Assembly: GCA_902806565.1 (NCBI GenBank)
Contig: CADCXA010000031.1
Location: 1,860,001 to 1,924,000 of the forward strand
Reading direction: 5' to 3'
DNA from: Hypoxylon rubiginosum
Lineage: Eukaryota; Ascomycota; Sordariomycetes; Xylariales; Hypoxylaceae
Length of the DNA stretch: 64,000 bases
Below, one piece after another: positions 15,135 through 29,389 of this stretch. The notes under the pieces were generated by a model. It made no database searches, was not told where the DNA came from, and was given only the letters and a program-made list of their open reading frames with translations. A program made the position numbers and the translations under genes. Within the stretch, counting starts at the first letter, position 1. Each line of letters begins with the position of its first letter.

Positions 15135-15260
15135 AGCTATCCGGGTAGACTTAAGAGGATTCAAGCAGTGTATGGACTTCCTCCCTTTATATATCATTAA
15201 CTAGCTGCGCAACCCAGCTGTGTAAGCATGGCCGGGAGGGAAGCTATGGGTTTTTTTTTT
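15135..15260. other. 3' flank of P450 and right edge of the island
   Basis: About 125 bp of normal composition follow the P450 stop codon. The sequence then passes through a T-run near 15250 into AT-rich repeat. No further gene is visible. Confidence 0.6.
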
Positions 15261-18200
15261 AAATTATATAAGCATTTCACCATCGTATTATATTAACTTC
15301 GCGTAATTCAAATTAATTAAAATTTATCTATAAAAATATAAAATAAAAATTATAAAACTAATATTTAATTGTTAAATTTATTATTTTTTATTAGAATTTT
15401 TTATTAATTTATATTACTTTTTTTTAATTAATATATTTATATTAATTATTTTATTTACGTTTTATATTTTATATTTATATTTATATTTATTTTTTTTAAA
15501 CTTTTATTTAAAGTTTATTAAATTTTTTTTTAAAATTTTTTTAATTAGTAACTGTTATTTTTTTTAATTATTAAAATATTATCGCGTTTATATTTATTAA
15601 AATTTTATTTATTATTAATTTAAATGTTATTATTATTATTAATAAAATTATTAAATAATAAAACTAAATTAATATTTAATTTAAACGTAATATTATTAAA
15701 TATAAACTTAAGTTATTTAGTTTTAATATAAGTTAAAATTAATATTAATTTTATATATTTTATTTTTAGTTTTTTATTAGTTTTAAACTTTTTTTTATAA
15801 TTATTATTATTAGTTATTAGTTTTAATTTATTTTATTTTTATATAATAAAAGTTTTTTTATAAAACTAATAATAAATAATAAGGTTATTATTATTAAATT
15901 TTAAATTTAAATTTAAAACGTTTTTTTTTAAAATTAAAAAATAATATTTATAATTATTTTTTAATTATTAACCTTTTAATTTTAAGCTTTTTAATTTTAA
16001 ACTTTTTAATTATTAATTTTTATTTTGTTTTTTCCTTTTTTTTTAATTATTTATTTTTAATATTTTTATTTATAGTTTATATATTTTAATTAAAATTTTT
16101 AATAACTTTTATTTATAACGTTTATTTTTTTAAAGTTTTATTAATAATAAATTAAACTTTTAATTTTTTATTAGTTTTTTATTTTTAAGTAATAAAATTA
16201 TTTTATTATATATTAAATTTTAAATAAAACATATAAATATATATTAAAAAAATGTTTTTAAAATAAAACAATATTTAATATTATAATAAAAATTTAAATA
16301 TAACAGGTTTTTATTAATAAAAAATCTTAATAAATTTAATATATAAATTTATAATATATATAATTTATTTAATTTATTATTCTTATTTTTATTTTTTTTT
16401 AATATTATAATTATATAGTTATAATTAAATAAATAATAAATATTATTTTAAATTATTATTTAATTTTTATTATTATTAAAAAAATCGTTTATATTTAAAA
16501 ATAAAGTTATAAAATTTTATATATAATAATTATTAAATTAAGTTAAATATATTTTTAATATAATATAAGTTATTTTAATTTTAATTAACGTTTTTATAAA
16601 ATAATAAATCTTAATTAAAAAGTTATAATTATTTATTAGTTTTTTTAAGTTTATTATAATTTTAATAATTAAAACTTATAAAAATGTTTTTTTATTATTT
16701 AAAATTAATTTATTTAAAATTAACTTATTTAAAATTAGTTTATTTAAAGTTAATTTACTTATAATTAATTTATTATATTTATATTTTAAACCCATTGTTT
16801 TTTTTATAATAAAAATAACATAATAAATATTACTTATTAATTAAAGTTTAAATAAAAAACATAATTATTTATTAATATTATTTTATTAATAAATTTAAAT
16901 AATTATCACGATATTATAATAAAAAAATATTTAATATTATTTATTAATTAAATATATTAATAATTATTAAATAATAAGATTTTATAGTTAAATATAATAA
17001 ATAATTTATTTTTAAAAGTTTTTAAGATATAAAAATTATATTTATTTTTATATATTTATAATATATTAATATTTTTCCTTATTATTAAATACTAGTAATT
17101 ACTAGTAATAATAATATAAATAATATAAATTATTTTATAATTAATATTAAAAATTATATTAAAATAATTTAAAAAATTAAAACTAAATAATAATTTTATT
17201 TTTAAATATTTTAAATAATATATATTAAGTTTATATTATAATTATATATATAAATTACGTGGAAATAACTTATAAATTAAATAATATAATTTATTAATAT
17301 TATTTATTTTTAAATATATAAACGTAATATATATAAATTTAAATATATATAAATAATAAAAAGTTATATTTATTATAATATAAATAAAACTATAAAAATT
17401 TATTTATATAAGTTATTTTAAAACTTAAAATATTAATAATTTATTATTTATTTATATATATAAATAAGTTATATAATATATAATTAATTTTTAATTTTTT
17501 ATTTTAATATTTACTTTTTATTAATATATTTTTTATTAATATAAAATAAAAAATAAAAAAAAATAAAAATTTTATAGTTACCACGCTTTTTAATAGTAAT
17601 AATAATATATTTAATTAAATTTAAAAAATTATTTATATTTTTTATTTTAAATATAATTTATTATATATATTAATTATTTTATATATTATTAATAATAATA
17701 AGTTTTATTATTTATTATTTTATAAAGTTTATATAATTATTATTAAAAATATATAAAAACCGTATTTTTTTTTATTTATCGATTAAATTATTTTTTATTT
17801 ATTAGTACCTTAAAATAATTTAATTAATATTAAGATTTATTATTTTTATGTTTTTTATAAAAGTTATATAAATATAAATTATATGTTTAAATATTATAAT
17901 TAGTTTTAAATATTATATATATATATTTATATTAATTATTTTTATTATAATTAATATATTATATTTAGTAATTTTCTTTTAAAAGCACTGGTTTTTTTTT
18001 ATAAAAATATATTTAAATAATAAAAAAATATATATATTAATAACTTATTTAATTATATTAATTTTAAATTTAATTTTAACTATAATTATTACGTTTTATA
18101 TTATAATTAATAAAATTAAAAAATAGTTATATTATATTTAAAATTATAAATTTTTAGTTAATAGTTAATTAAATATATATATATTTTATAAAAAATTTAT

Positions 18201-18660
18201 TAAATATTATTTAAAATTTTTTTTTTAATTATATGTTTTTTCGCTAAAATTTTTATTATATTTAAAATAAAAATTATATTGTTATTTATTTAAAGTTAAA
18301 CTTTAAATTAAAAAATAAACTTTATTTAATATTATATATTTTTTAATTATTAATTAAATATTATAATATAAATATTAAAATATATATATTATTTTATAAT
18401 TATTTTTTTTATTTAATTTTTTATATTTTAATTAAATTTTTATTTATTTATTTTATTTAAATTTTATTTACCAGGAAAATAATTAAGATATTTAATAATA
18501 ATATTTTTTATTAAAAATATTTTATTATTTTTTTTAAATATAAAAGTTTTTATAATAAATAATTTATATAATAAATAATAATAATAAAATAACTTTTTAA
18601 TTTTAAAATAAAAACTATTAATATTAAAAAAGTTAATTAAAAATATAATATTAATAAAAT

Positions 18661-18735
18661 TTTATAAAATGCGGGTAAAATTAAAAAAAAAAATATAAGT
18701 AAAACTAAAAAAAAAACGCGAGTAAAATTAAAAAA
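18661..18735. repeat. Short tandem repeat, about 25-33 bp unit
   Basis: Three degenerate copies built on AGTAAAATTAAAAAAAAA follow one another with short variable ends (GCGGG, AACGCG). This is a small local duplication in RIP-degraded DNA. Confidence 0.55.
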
Positions 18736-18969
18736 AAAACAATATTAAATATTTAAATAAACGTTTAATTTATTTAATATATATTAAATAAATAAAACTT
18801 AATAATAATAATAATTTTAAATATTTTTTTTAAAAATATTATTATAAAAAATTAATATTTTTAATATATATTAAATAATTTAAATTTACTAGTAATAATA
18901 GTAATAATAATAATAAAAATAATAATAATAATTAAGTTTTTATTATTTTATTAGTTAAGTTATAAATCC

Positions 18970-21225
18970 ACGAGTTAATTAAATACTTAAAATTGTTTTA
19001 TATTTTTATATTTTTTTTATTTTTATATTTTAGTTTTTATTTTAATTATAATATAATTAATATTAAAAAATTATATAAAACATGTTTTATTAAACGGTAT
19101 AAATTATTAAGGTTTTTATAAAAAATTTAAATTAATATTATATTTAAAAAAAAGATAAATTAAACGTGTGTTATATAATAATTAATATAATTAATTATAT
19201 ATTTAACGTATATTAAAAACTCCGATAAAAAATAAAATTAATAACTATAAAAAGTTTTAAAAAAAAATAAAACTAATAGTTATAAAAAGCTTTAATAAAA
19301 AATAAAACTAATAGTTATAAAAACTATAAATAACTATAAATAATTATAAATAATTTTAATAATTATAATAACTTTTAATAATTTATATAAGTTTAATAAT
19401 ATTAATATCACCGATATCACTAATATAGCCGGTATCGCTGATATCTTTAATTATATAAAATTAAAATTTTTAAAAAAATTAAAAAATAATAAAATATATA
19501 AAATATATATAAATAAAAAATAAATTATAATAAAAATAAAAATATAATATAAAATAATATAAAATAATATATATATAAACTTTAAAATAATATATATATA
19601 AATTTTAAAATAAAAAATATAATATAAAATAATATAAAATTTAATAAAAAATAAAAAATAATAATATAAATAATAATAAAACTTTAAATATAAAAATAAA
19701 AATATATAAAATAATATAAAATAAAATATATAATATATTAAATATATATAAATATAAATAAAATTTAAATAAAAATAAAAAAATAAATAAATTTAATAAT
19801 AAATAATATAAAAAACAATAAAAATAATAATAATAAATAATAATAAAAGAAAATAAAAAAATAAAATATAAATATATATAAAAAATAAATTATAAAAAAT
19901 AATATATATATATTAAAAATATAATATAATATAAATATATATAAAAAGGAAGTTATAAAAAAGAATATATATATATTAAAAATAAAATATAATATAAAAG
20001 AAATTAAAAAAATTAAAAAATAAAAAGAAAATTAAAAAATATAAAATAAATTAAAATAAAAACAAAAATATAATATAAAATTAAATATATAAATTAAAAA
20101 AAAAGATTTAAATTTTTAATATAATATATATAATTAATTAACTTATAAATTTATATGTTAATTAAATATTTAAAATTATTTTATATTATTAAATTTTTTT
20201 TTAATTTCTATTTTTAATTTTTTTTTTTAATTATTATATAATAAAAAATAAAGAACTATATATAAAACATGTTTTTTTAAATAATATAAATTATTAATAA
20301 TATAAAAAATAAAAAGAAAATATAAATAAATATATAAAATATAAAATTAAAATAAAATAAATTAATAATTTATAAAAGTAAAATATAAAAATTATATTTA
20401 AATAAATAAAATAAATGATAAAATAAAATAAAAATAAACATATAATATAAAATAAACATATAAACATATATAAAAAATAAATTATAAAAATATTAAAAAT
20501 ATATAAAATATAAAATATTTAAAATATATAATAATAAAAAATAAATTAAAATAAAAATAAAAATATACTATAAGATAAAATATATAAATATTAAAATAAA
20601 AAGATTTAAATATTTAATATAATATAAATAATAATAAAAATAAACATAAATATTTTAAAATTAATAATTTTTAAAATTTTAATATAATTTTATATACTTA
20701 TAATAATAAATATTTTAATATATTTAATATATAATATTATTTAAAAATTTAAGCTTTTATTTTTAATTTTAAATATATAATAATTTATAATTTTATAAAC
20801 TTTTTTTTAAATATTTAATAATTAAAAAAATAAATATATAAATATATATATAATATAAATTAAAATATATAAATATTAAAATAAAAATTCTTTAAATATT
20901 TAATATAATATAAATAATTAATTAAATAATACATTTATAAGTTAATTAAATATTTAAAATTATATTATATTTTTTTTATTTTTTTATTTTTATAATTTAA
21001 TTTTTATTTTAATAATAATATAATTAAAATTAAAAGATTATTATATAAAATAAGTTTTTTAAATAATATAAATTATTAAGATTTTCTTAATATTTTTAAA
21101 TTAATATTAAATTATAAAAAAAAGTTAATTATATATATATTATATAATAATTAATATAATTAATTTTATATTTAATATATATTAAATATTTTAATAAAAA
21201 ATAAAGTTAATAATTATAAAAATTA
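18970..21225. repeat. Threefold repeated module in A-rich RIP region
   Basis: A 200-300 bp module occurs three times, at about 18970-19250, 20130-20300 and 20935-21225. Each copy starts with GTTAATTAAATATTTAAAATT-like sequence, continues into a T-rich tract, then ATATAAAACATGTTTT or its mutated form, and AATTATTAA. The first copy is followed by about three 43-bp tandem units (19220-19340). It is also followed by a short GC-retaining stretch around 19405-19450 with repeated GATATC. The spacer sequences are strongly A-biased on the plus strand. Origin unknown. Confidence 0.6.
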
Positions 21226-22423
21226 TATATAAATATAAAATAAATTATAATAAACATAAAAATATATAAAATATAAATAATAATATAAAATATAATATAT
21301 AAAATATAAATAAATATAAAATAAATTATAATAAAAATAAAAATAAATTTAATATAAATTAAAATAAACTAATATATATAAAAAAATAAAACTAAAAATA
21401 ATAATATATAAAATATATATAAATATAAAAAAAATAAAAAATTAATATATAAAAAAAGATTTTAAAAAAAATTAAAACATATAATAAAAATAAAAAAATA
21501 AAAATTAATAATATTAAAAATAATAAATATTAAAATATAAATATATATAAAATTAAATTATAAAAACATTAAGAATATATAAAATATAAAATATATTATA
21601 AAATAAAATAAATAAAAATATTAAGAATAATATATTATAAAGTAAATTATATAAATTTTATATTAAAAATATTTAAATATTTTATAATTAAAATTATAAA
21701 TAGATAAATATATATATAATATATATATAAAATATAAAATATAATAGTTTTAATTATTTATTAATTAAACTATATAAAAATAAAATACTTTTTTTTTAAA
21801 TTAATATAAAAAGTTTATAAGATTAAAATTTTAAAATTTTTTAAAAGTTTAAATATAAAACTTTAAATTAAATTTAAATTTATATTAAATTAAAATTAAT
21901 ATATAATACTATAAAAAATATATAAAAGTTTATTATAAAATATTTTAAATATAAAAACTTAAAGTTAAAATTAAAAGTGTTAAAATATTAATTTTTAAAT
22001 TTTAATAATTTATTATTTAAAATAAATATAAAAAGTTATAATTAAATTTATAATTTTATATAAATAAAATAACTTTAAAACATTAATATAAAATTAAAAT
22101 ATATATTTATAAATAAAATCTTAAAATTTAAAAAACTAATATTATAATATTTATATTAATTAACGTTTAATTTAAAAAAATATTAAAATTTAAAAATAAA
22201 TTTCTTTATATTTTAATTTTTAACTTTTAATTTAGTATTTTATAAAATAATAATAAAAAATAAATTATAAAATTTTAAAATTATATAAAAATAAATAATA
22301 TAAAATATAATTAATATTAATATTATTTATATATTTAAATTTAATATAGATTTTAATTTATATTTTTATAAAACTTTTATATATTTTTTAAACCTTAAAA
22401 TATTAATTTATAAATAAATATTA

Positions 22424-22704
22424 TAATGAAACTTTATTTTTATACTAGTGATTTTTAGTTTAAATAATAACTGTGTTATTATTTACCCTAAATTATATTT
22501 AATTTAAAAAATAATTTAAAAAACGTTTTAATTAATATATTTAAAATATTTTATAAAAAAGTGTATATTTTTATAATACGTGGTTATTTAATTATATAAA
22601 AGGTTTTATAAGTTTTTTAAAAAAAAAAAATAAATAAAATCTAGTTATAAAATAATTATATAATTTTTTATAAAATATTAATTACCGTATTTTATTATAA
22701 CTTT
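22424..22704. repeat. 280-bp dispersed repeat, copy 1
   Basis: This segment (from ATAATGAAACTTTATTTTTA to CCGTATTTTATTATAA) matches 27714-27992 along its whole length with transition-type differences. It has no coding frame. The length and single-unit nature would fit a solo LTR or a MITE, but no inverted termini are evident. Confidence 0.7.
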
Positions 22705-25700
22705 TTTTTAGATTTAAATAAGGTTTTATTTTAGTTTAAATTTATAAAAAAAAACCTTTTATTTATTTTTTTTTATATTAAATTAATTAGTTTATTTTAA
22801 AACTTTTTTTATAAATTATATTATAAGTTTATTTTTATTATTTAATTTTATAAAATTACTAGTTCTTTTTTATTTTTTAGTTAATATAAAATGTATTTTT
22901 TTTATAAATAACTTTTTAATTTTAAGTAATTTATTAATTATATTAATTAAAATAATATATTAGTTTTAGTTTATTTAATTATAAAAATTAATAAATTATA
23001 ATTTATTTATTATAATTTTTTATATATTGGTTATTTATTTACTAATTAATATAAATAATTTCTATTTATATTTAATTTTTTAAGCTAGATTTATTTAAAA
23101 GATTAAATTATAATTAAGTTTTAATAAATATTTATACCGTTTTTTAAAATTAATTTTATTTTTAAAAAAATATTAGGTTTTAGTTTTTTATATAGTTTTA
23201 TTAAAAGTAATTATAATAGTAATATTTTTTTTTAAGTTATTTTTAATTTTACTTTTTCTTTTTTTTATAAATTTAAAATTTAAAAAGTTATTTAAAAAAT
23301 TAAATAAGTTGTTATTTAAAAAGTTATTTTTAATATTTTTAATTATATTAATTATTATAAATAATAATTTTATTAGGTTTATTTTAAATATAAAATTATA
23401 TACCGGTTTAATTAATATTATAAGTTGTTTAATAAATAAAAGTTTTTTAATAGTTATTTTAATTTTAATATATTTAAATATTATTTTTATAAAAATATTT
23501 AAAATTAAAATTTAATTAATGTTTTTATTTTTTAATAATTAAAATAAAGTAGCTAGTTTTTTAAATAATAAATAAGGAATATATATTATTTAATAATTAT
23601 ATATTTAACTGTTATTTTAAAAAATAATTTAAATTTAATATAAATTTTTAAAACTTTTAATTATTATTTTTTATTTATTATTATTATATATTTTATTTAA
23701 ATTTATAAATAATATTTATATTTTAATAAAAAAAAGGTTTATTTTATTTATAAAAATATTAAAAATATATATTTATTTTTTTATTATATTAATTAATATT
23801 ATATAAAAATAAAAGGTTATATAATTATTAAAATTTTTATTTAATATTATAAAGTTATAATAAGTTATTAAAAAAATAAATTATAAGCTATATTATTTAA
23901 TTAAAATAAATATAATACTATTAAAATTATTTATTTTATAATTTTTTAAAAGTTATAGTATTTTAATTTTATAAATTAGTTTAATAAATAATATATTTTT
24001 TATAATAAATAATTAAAGTTTTTTAATTTTTAATAATTTATTATATTTTTTATTTTTATATAAAATTAAAAAGCTTATAATTATAAATATAAGTTTTTTA
24101 TATTAAAGTTTAAGGTTTATTTTTAGTAAAAATAAAATATTTTATAATATAGTTATAATATATAAATTTAATTTTAATTAAATAAAAAAAAATATTATTA
24201 TTATAAATTTTAAAAACTTTAATTAATATTTTTATTAATTAGTAATATTATTAATATAATAAATATCTTTTAAAAAATTTATAATATTAACGGATATTAT
24301 TTTTATTTTTTTACGTATTATTATTATAATTATAAAATATTATAATTCTTAATTTTTTAAAAAAAAAATTTATAAAATATAAAATAAACTGCACTAATTA
24401 AAATAAAAAAAAAATACTAGATATTTTTTATATTTATATAATTTTATATAAGTATTTTATTAAATAACTTATTATATAAATAAGCTTTTATTAGTTTTAA
24501 TTATAAACTAATAAAATATTAATATAATATATAAATTAGTTTTTAATTAACGGTATTTACTTTTTTTAAAATAATAAAAAGTTAAGAATTTTATAATAGT
24601 TTTTATTTTTTACACTTCTTTTTTTTTTAAATTTTTCAGTTTTTTTAAAATACCTTGGATTATTTTTTAAAATAGTAAAAAATATTTAAATTATAATAAT
24701 TATATTTATTTTTACTTGTTTAAAAAGATTTAAAATATTTAATAGTAATAATAATATTATAAAGTTTATTATTATATAATATATTTAAAAGTATTATAAA
24801 AACCTTAGTTTTAATATATTATTTTTATTATTATTTTTTAATTTTAACGATATTATTTTTATATTTAAATATATATTTTAAAAGAAGTTTAATATAAATA
24901 TTAAAACTTATTCTTAAGTTTAAAATATTTTTATAAATATATTATTTATTTTTTATAATTATAACCTTAATTTATTTTTTTAAAACTAGTTTAATATAAA
25001 GTTTTTATTAAAGTTATTTAAAAAATTATATTTTATTATAAATAAAATATATTATAATTAGTTTTTTTAAAATTTTAATATTTAAATTAACATTTAATAA
25101 ATAAATTAAATTTTTAATATTATATTTATTTTTAACTAGTTATTACTTTTAATATATAAGTAATTATAAATAAATAAATAATTTATTATTTTTAATTAAA
25201 TTATTTTAAATATAAAAGTTAATTTTAAATTTATATTTTAACTTTTATTAACTAGCATAAATTTTAAGTTAAAAAAACCATTATAATTTATATTTTTTTA
25301 AGTTATTAATTTTTATAACTTTTTAAGGTTTTATATAATAATAAAACTTTTAATTTTATTATTTTTATTATTTTTAATAAATAACTTAATAAATTTTTAA
25401 TTAAAACTTTTATTTTTAATTTTTAAGTTTTATATTAATAATAAGCACTTATAAATTAATAAAGCTTAATAATTTTATAAAACAACCTAGTTAATATAGT
25501 TTATTAAATAATTTATAATATAAAATTTTATATATTTAATAACTTTATTACTAGCTAATATATCCTTTAAAAAATAATTAATAAAAGCTTTTAATAAATA
25601 GTTAACCTTTTATAAAATTACTATTTCTTTTTTAAATAATTACTTTTAAAATAATTATTATTTTTATTTGTTAATATTAAACATATAAGTTTTTTAAATA

Positions 25701-26464
25701 ATTATTTTAATAAGTTTATATAAAATAATTACTATGTTTTTAGTTTTTTTATTTAAATATATAATCTTTTAAATAAAATAATTTATTAATATTATTAACG
25801 TTATATAAAAATATTTAATTTTATTAATTATATTAAAATATAATTTTTTTTTAGTTATAAATTTATTTTTAATATTATAAAAAAATTTTATAATATTTAT
25901 ATTATTTTAATATTTAATAAAAAGTATAAATTTTAAGATTATTAATTTAAAAATTTTTAAGTTTAAAAATATTAAGATTTTTTTTTAATTAAAAATCTTA
26001 TATTAAAAGATTTATTAATTTAATTTTAATAATTTAATATTAAAATTTTAAATTAAGTAAAATAAAAAATAAAACTTTTATATTAAATATTATATCTTTT
26101 TATTTTATTAATAAAATTAATTTAATTTTAAAGTAAATAAAAAATAAAATAAAAATTAAATAAATAAATTAATTTTAAATAATAAAAATTTAAAATTTAT
26201 AAGAAAAAAAAAATAAAATATTTTAAATAAGGTTTTTAAATTATATATTAATTATATATTATATATTTATAAATTTTTAATTATAATATTAAAAATAAAT
26301 ATAATTATTTTTTTTTATTTTTTTAAATTATTAATTATTTTACTTTTATATTAATTAACGTAATTTAAAATTAATAAGCGTTTTAAGGTTTAATATAATA
26401 ACGTAATTTCTTTTTTTTTTTTTAAAATTAAAATTATAAATTTAAATTTTATAATAATTATTAA

Positions 26465-27713
26465 TTATAATAAAATAAAGCTTTAATATTTTATAATTAA
26501 AAAAAAACATTATAAATAATAATAAATATAAAAGATATATTAAAAATATATTAATTAATATAAATATTTAATTAATATTAAAGCACCGTATATAATAAAA
26601 ATAATATTTAAAAAAAAACTATTATAATATAATATTTAAATAAGTTATATAGTAAGTTTAAGTTATATATAGCTTAAAATATCACGTGATATTTTAACAT
26701 TTTAATATTTTAATTTTATTATATTTAATATTTTAATTTTATTATAGTTTTTTTTTATAGTAATAATAAGTTTTTATTAAATTAAAACTATATAAAATAA
26801 ATAAATAAATAAATAAATAAATAACTAAATATATAATCGCCGAGTTTAAATAAGTTTTAAAAAAAAAATTTTTCAAGACGCGTGTATTAATAGTTTTTTT
26901 ATAGCTTTTTTTTTTATACTTAATATTTATATCTCGTAGCTTTTTTTTTTATATTTAATATTTATATTTTTTTATATATAACCGACGTTTTAATTAACTT
27001 AATATTATTTTAAATCCTTTTTTTAAAACCTTAATATTTAGAATTTAACTTAAATTTAAACTTAAATTTAAATTTAAACTTATAAATTTAAACTTATAAA
27101 TTTAAACTTAAAAAAGTAATTATATAAAACATTTTAAACTTTAAAGTTATTATTTTATATTTAATTTTTACTTGGTATTTTACTTAGTATTTTATATAAT
27201 ATTTTATATAATATTTTATTTAATATTTTAAGTATTTAATATTTTTATAACTAGTATTTTAATAACTAGGATTTTATATAATTAAATCTAAAATTTTATA
27301 GATTTTAATTAACTGGTATTTTATAATTAATATTTTATTTAATATTTTATTTAATATTTTATTTAATTAATATTTTATAATTAATATTTTATATAATTAA
27401 TAAATATTATTTATAATTAATAACGTTATATATAAATTAATTAATATTATATTAGTTTAATTAATAAGTATTATAAGTAATTTTATTTATAAGTATTAAA
27501 GAATTTTTTAATATAAATATTTTAACGTGGTAAAAAAAAAAATAATAAAAAAAAATAAAAAACTTTAAAACTTTTACGTTTAAAAGCTTATAATATTTAT
27601 TTTAATTAATATAATAATAAACTATTATATTAATTAAAATAAATTTAAAATAAATAAAAACGGTTTTTTTAAAATTATAATTATATAGATTTAAATTTAA
27701 ATTAAATGTTAAT
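26465..27713 (-). mobile_element. RIP-degraded copy of the 1.48-kb LTR element (5' LTR missing)
   Basis: This stretch aligns with 30267-31494 in order and orientation. It contains the LTR with retained GCACCGTATATAATAAAA and CACGTG, the A-rich tandem repeat, ATCGCCGAG, the CTCGTAGC duplication, the mutated GGACTT repeat around 27050-27110, and the tRNA-like segment ending at about 27713. Differences are overwhelmingly C-to-T or G-to-A. After the primer-site region the second LTR does not follow. Instead the 280-bp repeat begins, so this copy is truncated or recombined there. It had no coding capacity even before mutation, judging by the better preserved copy. Confidence 0.8.
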
Positions 27714-27992
27714 TATAATAAAACTTTATTTTTATATTAATGATTTTTAATTTAAATAATAGTTATATTATTATTTATTTTAAATTATATTTAACTTAAA
27801 AAATAACTTAAAAAACGTTTTAATTAATATATTTAAGATATTTTATAAAAGAGTGTATATTTTTACGATACGTAGTTATTTAATTATATAAAAAGCTTTA
27901 TAAGTTTTTTAAAAAAAAAAATTTAAAAAAATCTAGTTATAAAATAATTACGTGATTTTTTATAAAATATTAATCGCTATATTTTATTATAA
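27714..27992. repeat. 280-bp dispersed repeat, copy 2
   Basis: Matches 22424-22704 throughout. It directly abuts the primer-binding-site end of the degraded LTR element, where that element's second LTR would be expected. Confidence 0.7.
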
Positions 27993-29389
27993 TATATAAT
28001 TAATATATAAGTTTAAAAATAAATAAAAATAAAAAACTTTATAAAATAATTTATTATATTATATAAATAAAAAACTTTTTTTTTAATTTTATAAAAAGTT
28101 TAAATATTAATATTTATAAAAATATATAAATATATTAAAAATCTTTTATTAATAAATTATATATTTATAAAAATAATAATAAATATTTTAATTTAAATTT
28201 AACTTATAAAATATTAAAAATTTAAAAATTAATTTTTTAAAAACTATATATTTTAATAATAATATTATATATATTTATTTTATATATATATTTTAAATTT
28301 ATTTATAAATAAAATTTTAAAGTTTTATAAAATTATATAAAACTTTTATAAAATATTAAATTTAAAAATATTTAAAATTTAAAAAAAAACCTATTTTAAA
28401 TTTAAATTTATAAATAATATTAAATAAAATAAAATTAAATATTAAATATATAAAATAAATAATAAATATATATAATATAAATAATATAAAATAAAAATAT
28501 AATAATAATAATAAAATAATTTTCTTTTAAAAATAAAATTAATAAATATTTATAAATATTTATTTAAAAATATTATTAAATAAAAATTCTTTTTTAAAAA
28601 AATATATTAGTTACTTATAAAACGAGTAACTTTAAAAACTAATAATAATAATAATAATAATAATAATTTTAATTTTTTTTTTTTTAGTAATTTAAATAAT
28701 AACTTATAGTTTAATTAAAAATAAAAAACTAAACTTAATTTTTTATATTTAAATATTAAAATTAAGTTTATATTATTTTATTTATTTATTAATTTTAATT
28801 TTATTTTAAAGTTATTAATATTTATATTTAGTTTAATAAGTAATAATAATTAAAATTTAAATTATTATAAAAATTATTTTATTTTAATTACTTTTTATAT
28901 AGTTTTTATTAATATTAAATCTTTTATTAATATTAATTTTAAAGTTAATTATAAAGTTATTTTTAAATATATTTATAATAATTATATTTATTAAAAGGTT
29001 TAATTTCTTTTAATATTTTATTTATAAAAAATTAAGTTTTTTTTAATATATTATAATTAAAAAGGTTAGATTTTTTTTTATATGTTATTTTTTTATATAT
29101 ATAATTTATAATATTTCTTAAATAAATATTTTTATAAAAATAATATTTTATAAAATATACACGTATAAATAAAAAAAAAACGGTTTAATAAATTAATTTA
29201 TTATTTTATATATCGCTTAATAAAAATTCCAAGTTAGTATTTTTTTATATTATAATTTTATAATATAAAATTAAAAACATTTAATTAAATAATTTTTATT
29301 TATTTAAATTAATATTAGTTAGTTTTATAATTATAATTTATTTAAAATTTTTATTTTTTTTATTATTTTATATGTATTTTAAACCGGTT

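Noticed and set aside
23309..23515. 68-residue hydrophobic frame in block B
   Set aside because: Composed almost only of I, L, N, F and K as expected from AT-rich DNA; no motif and no splice context.
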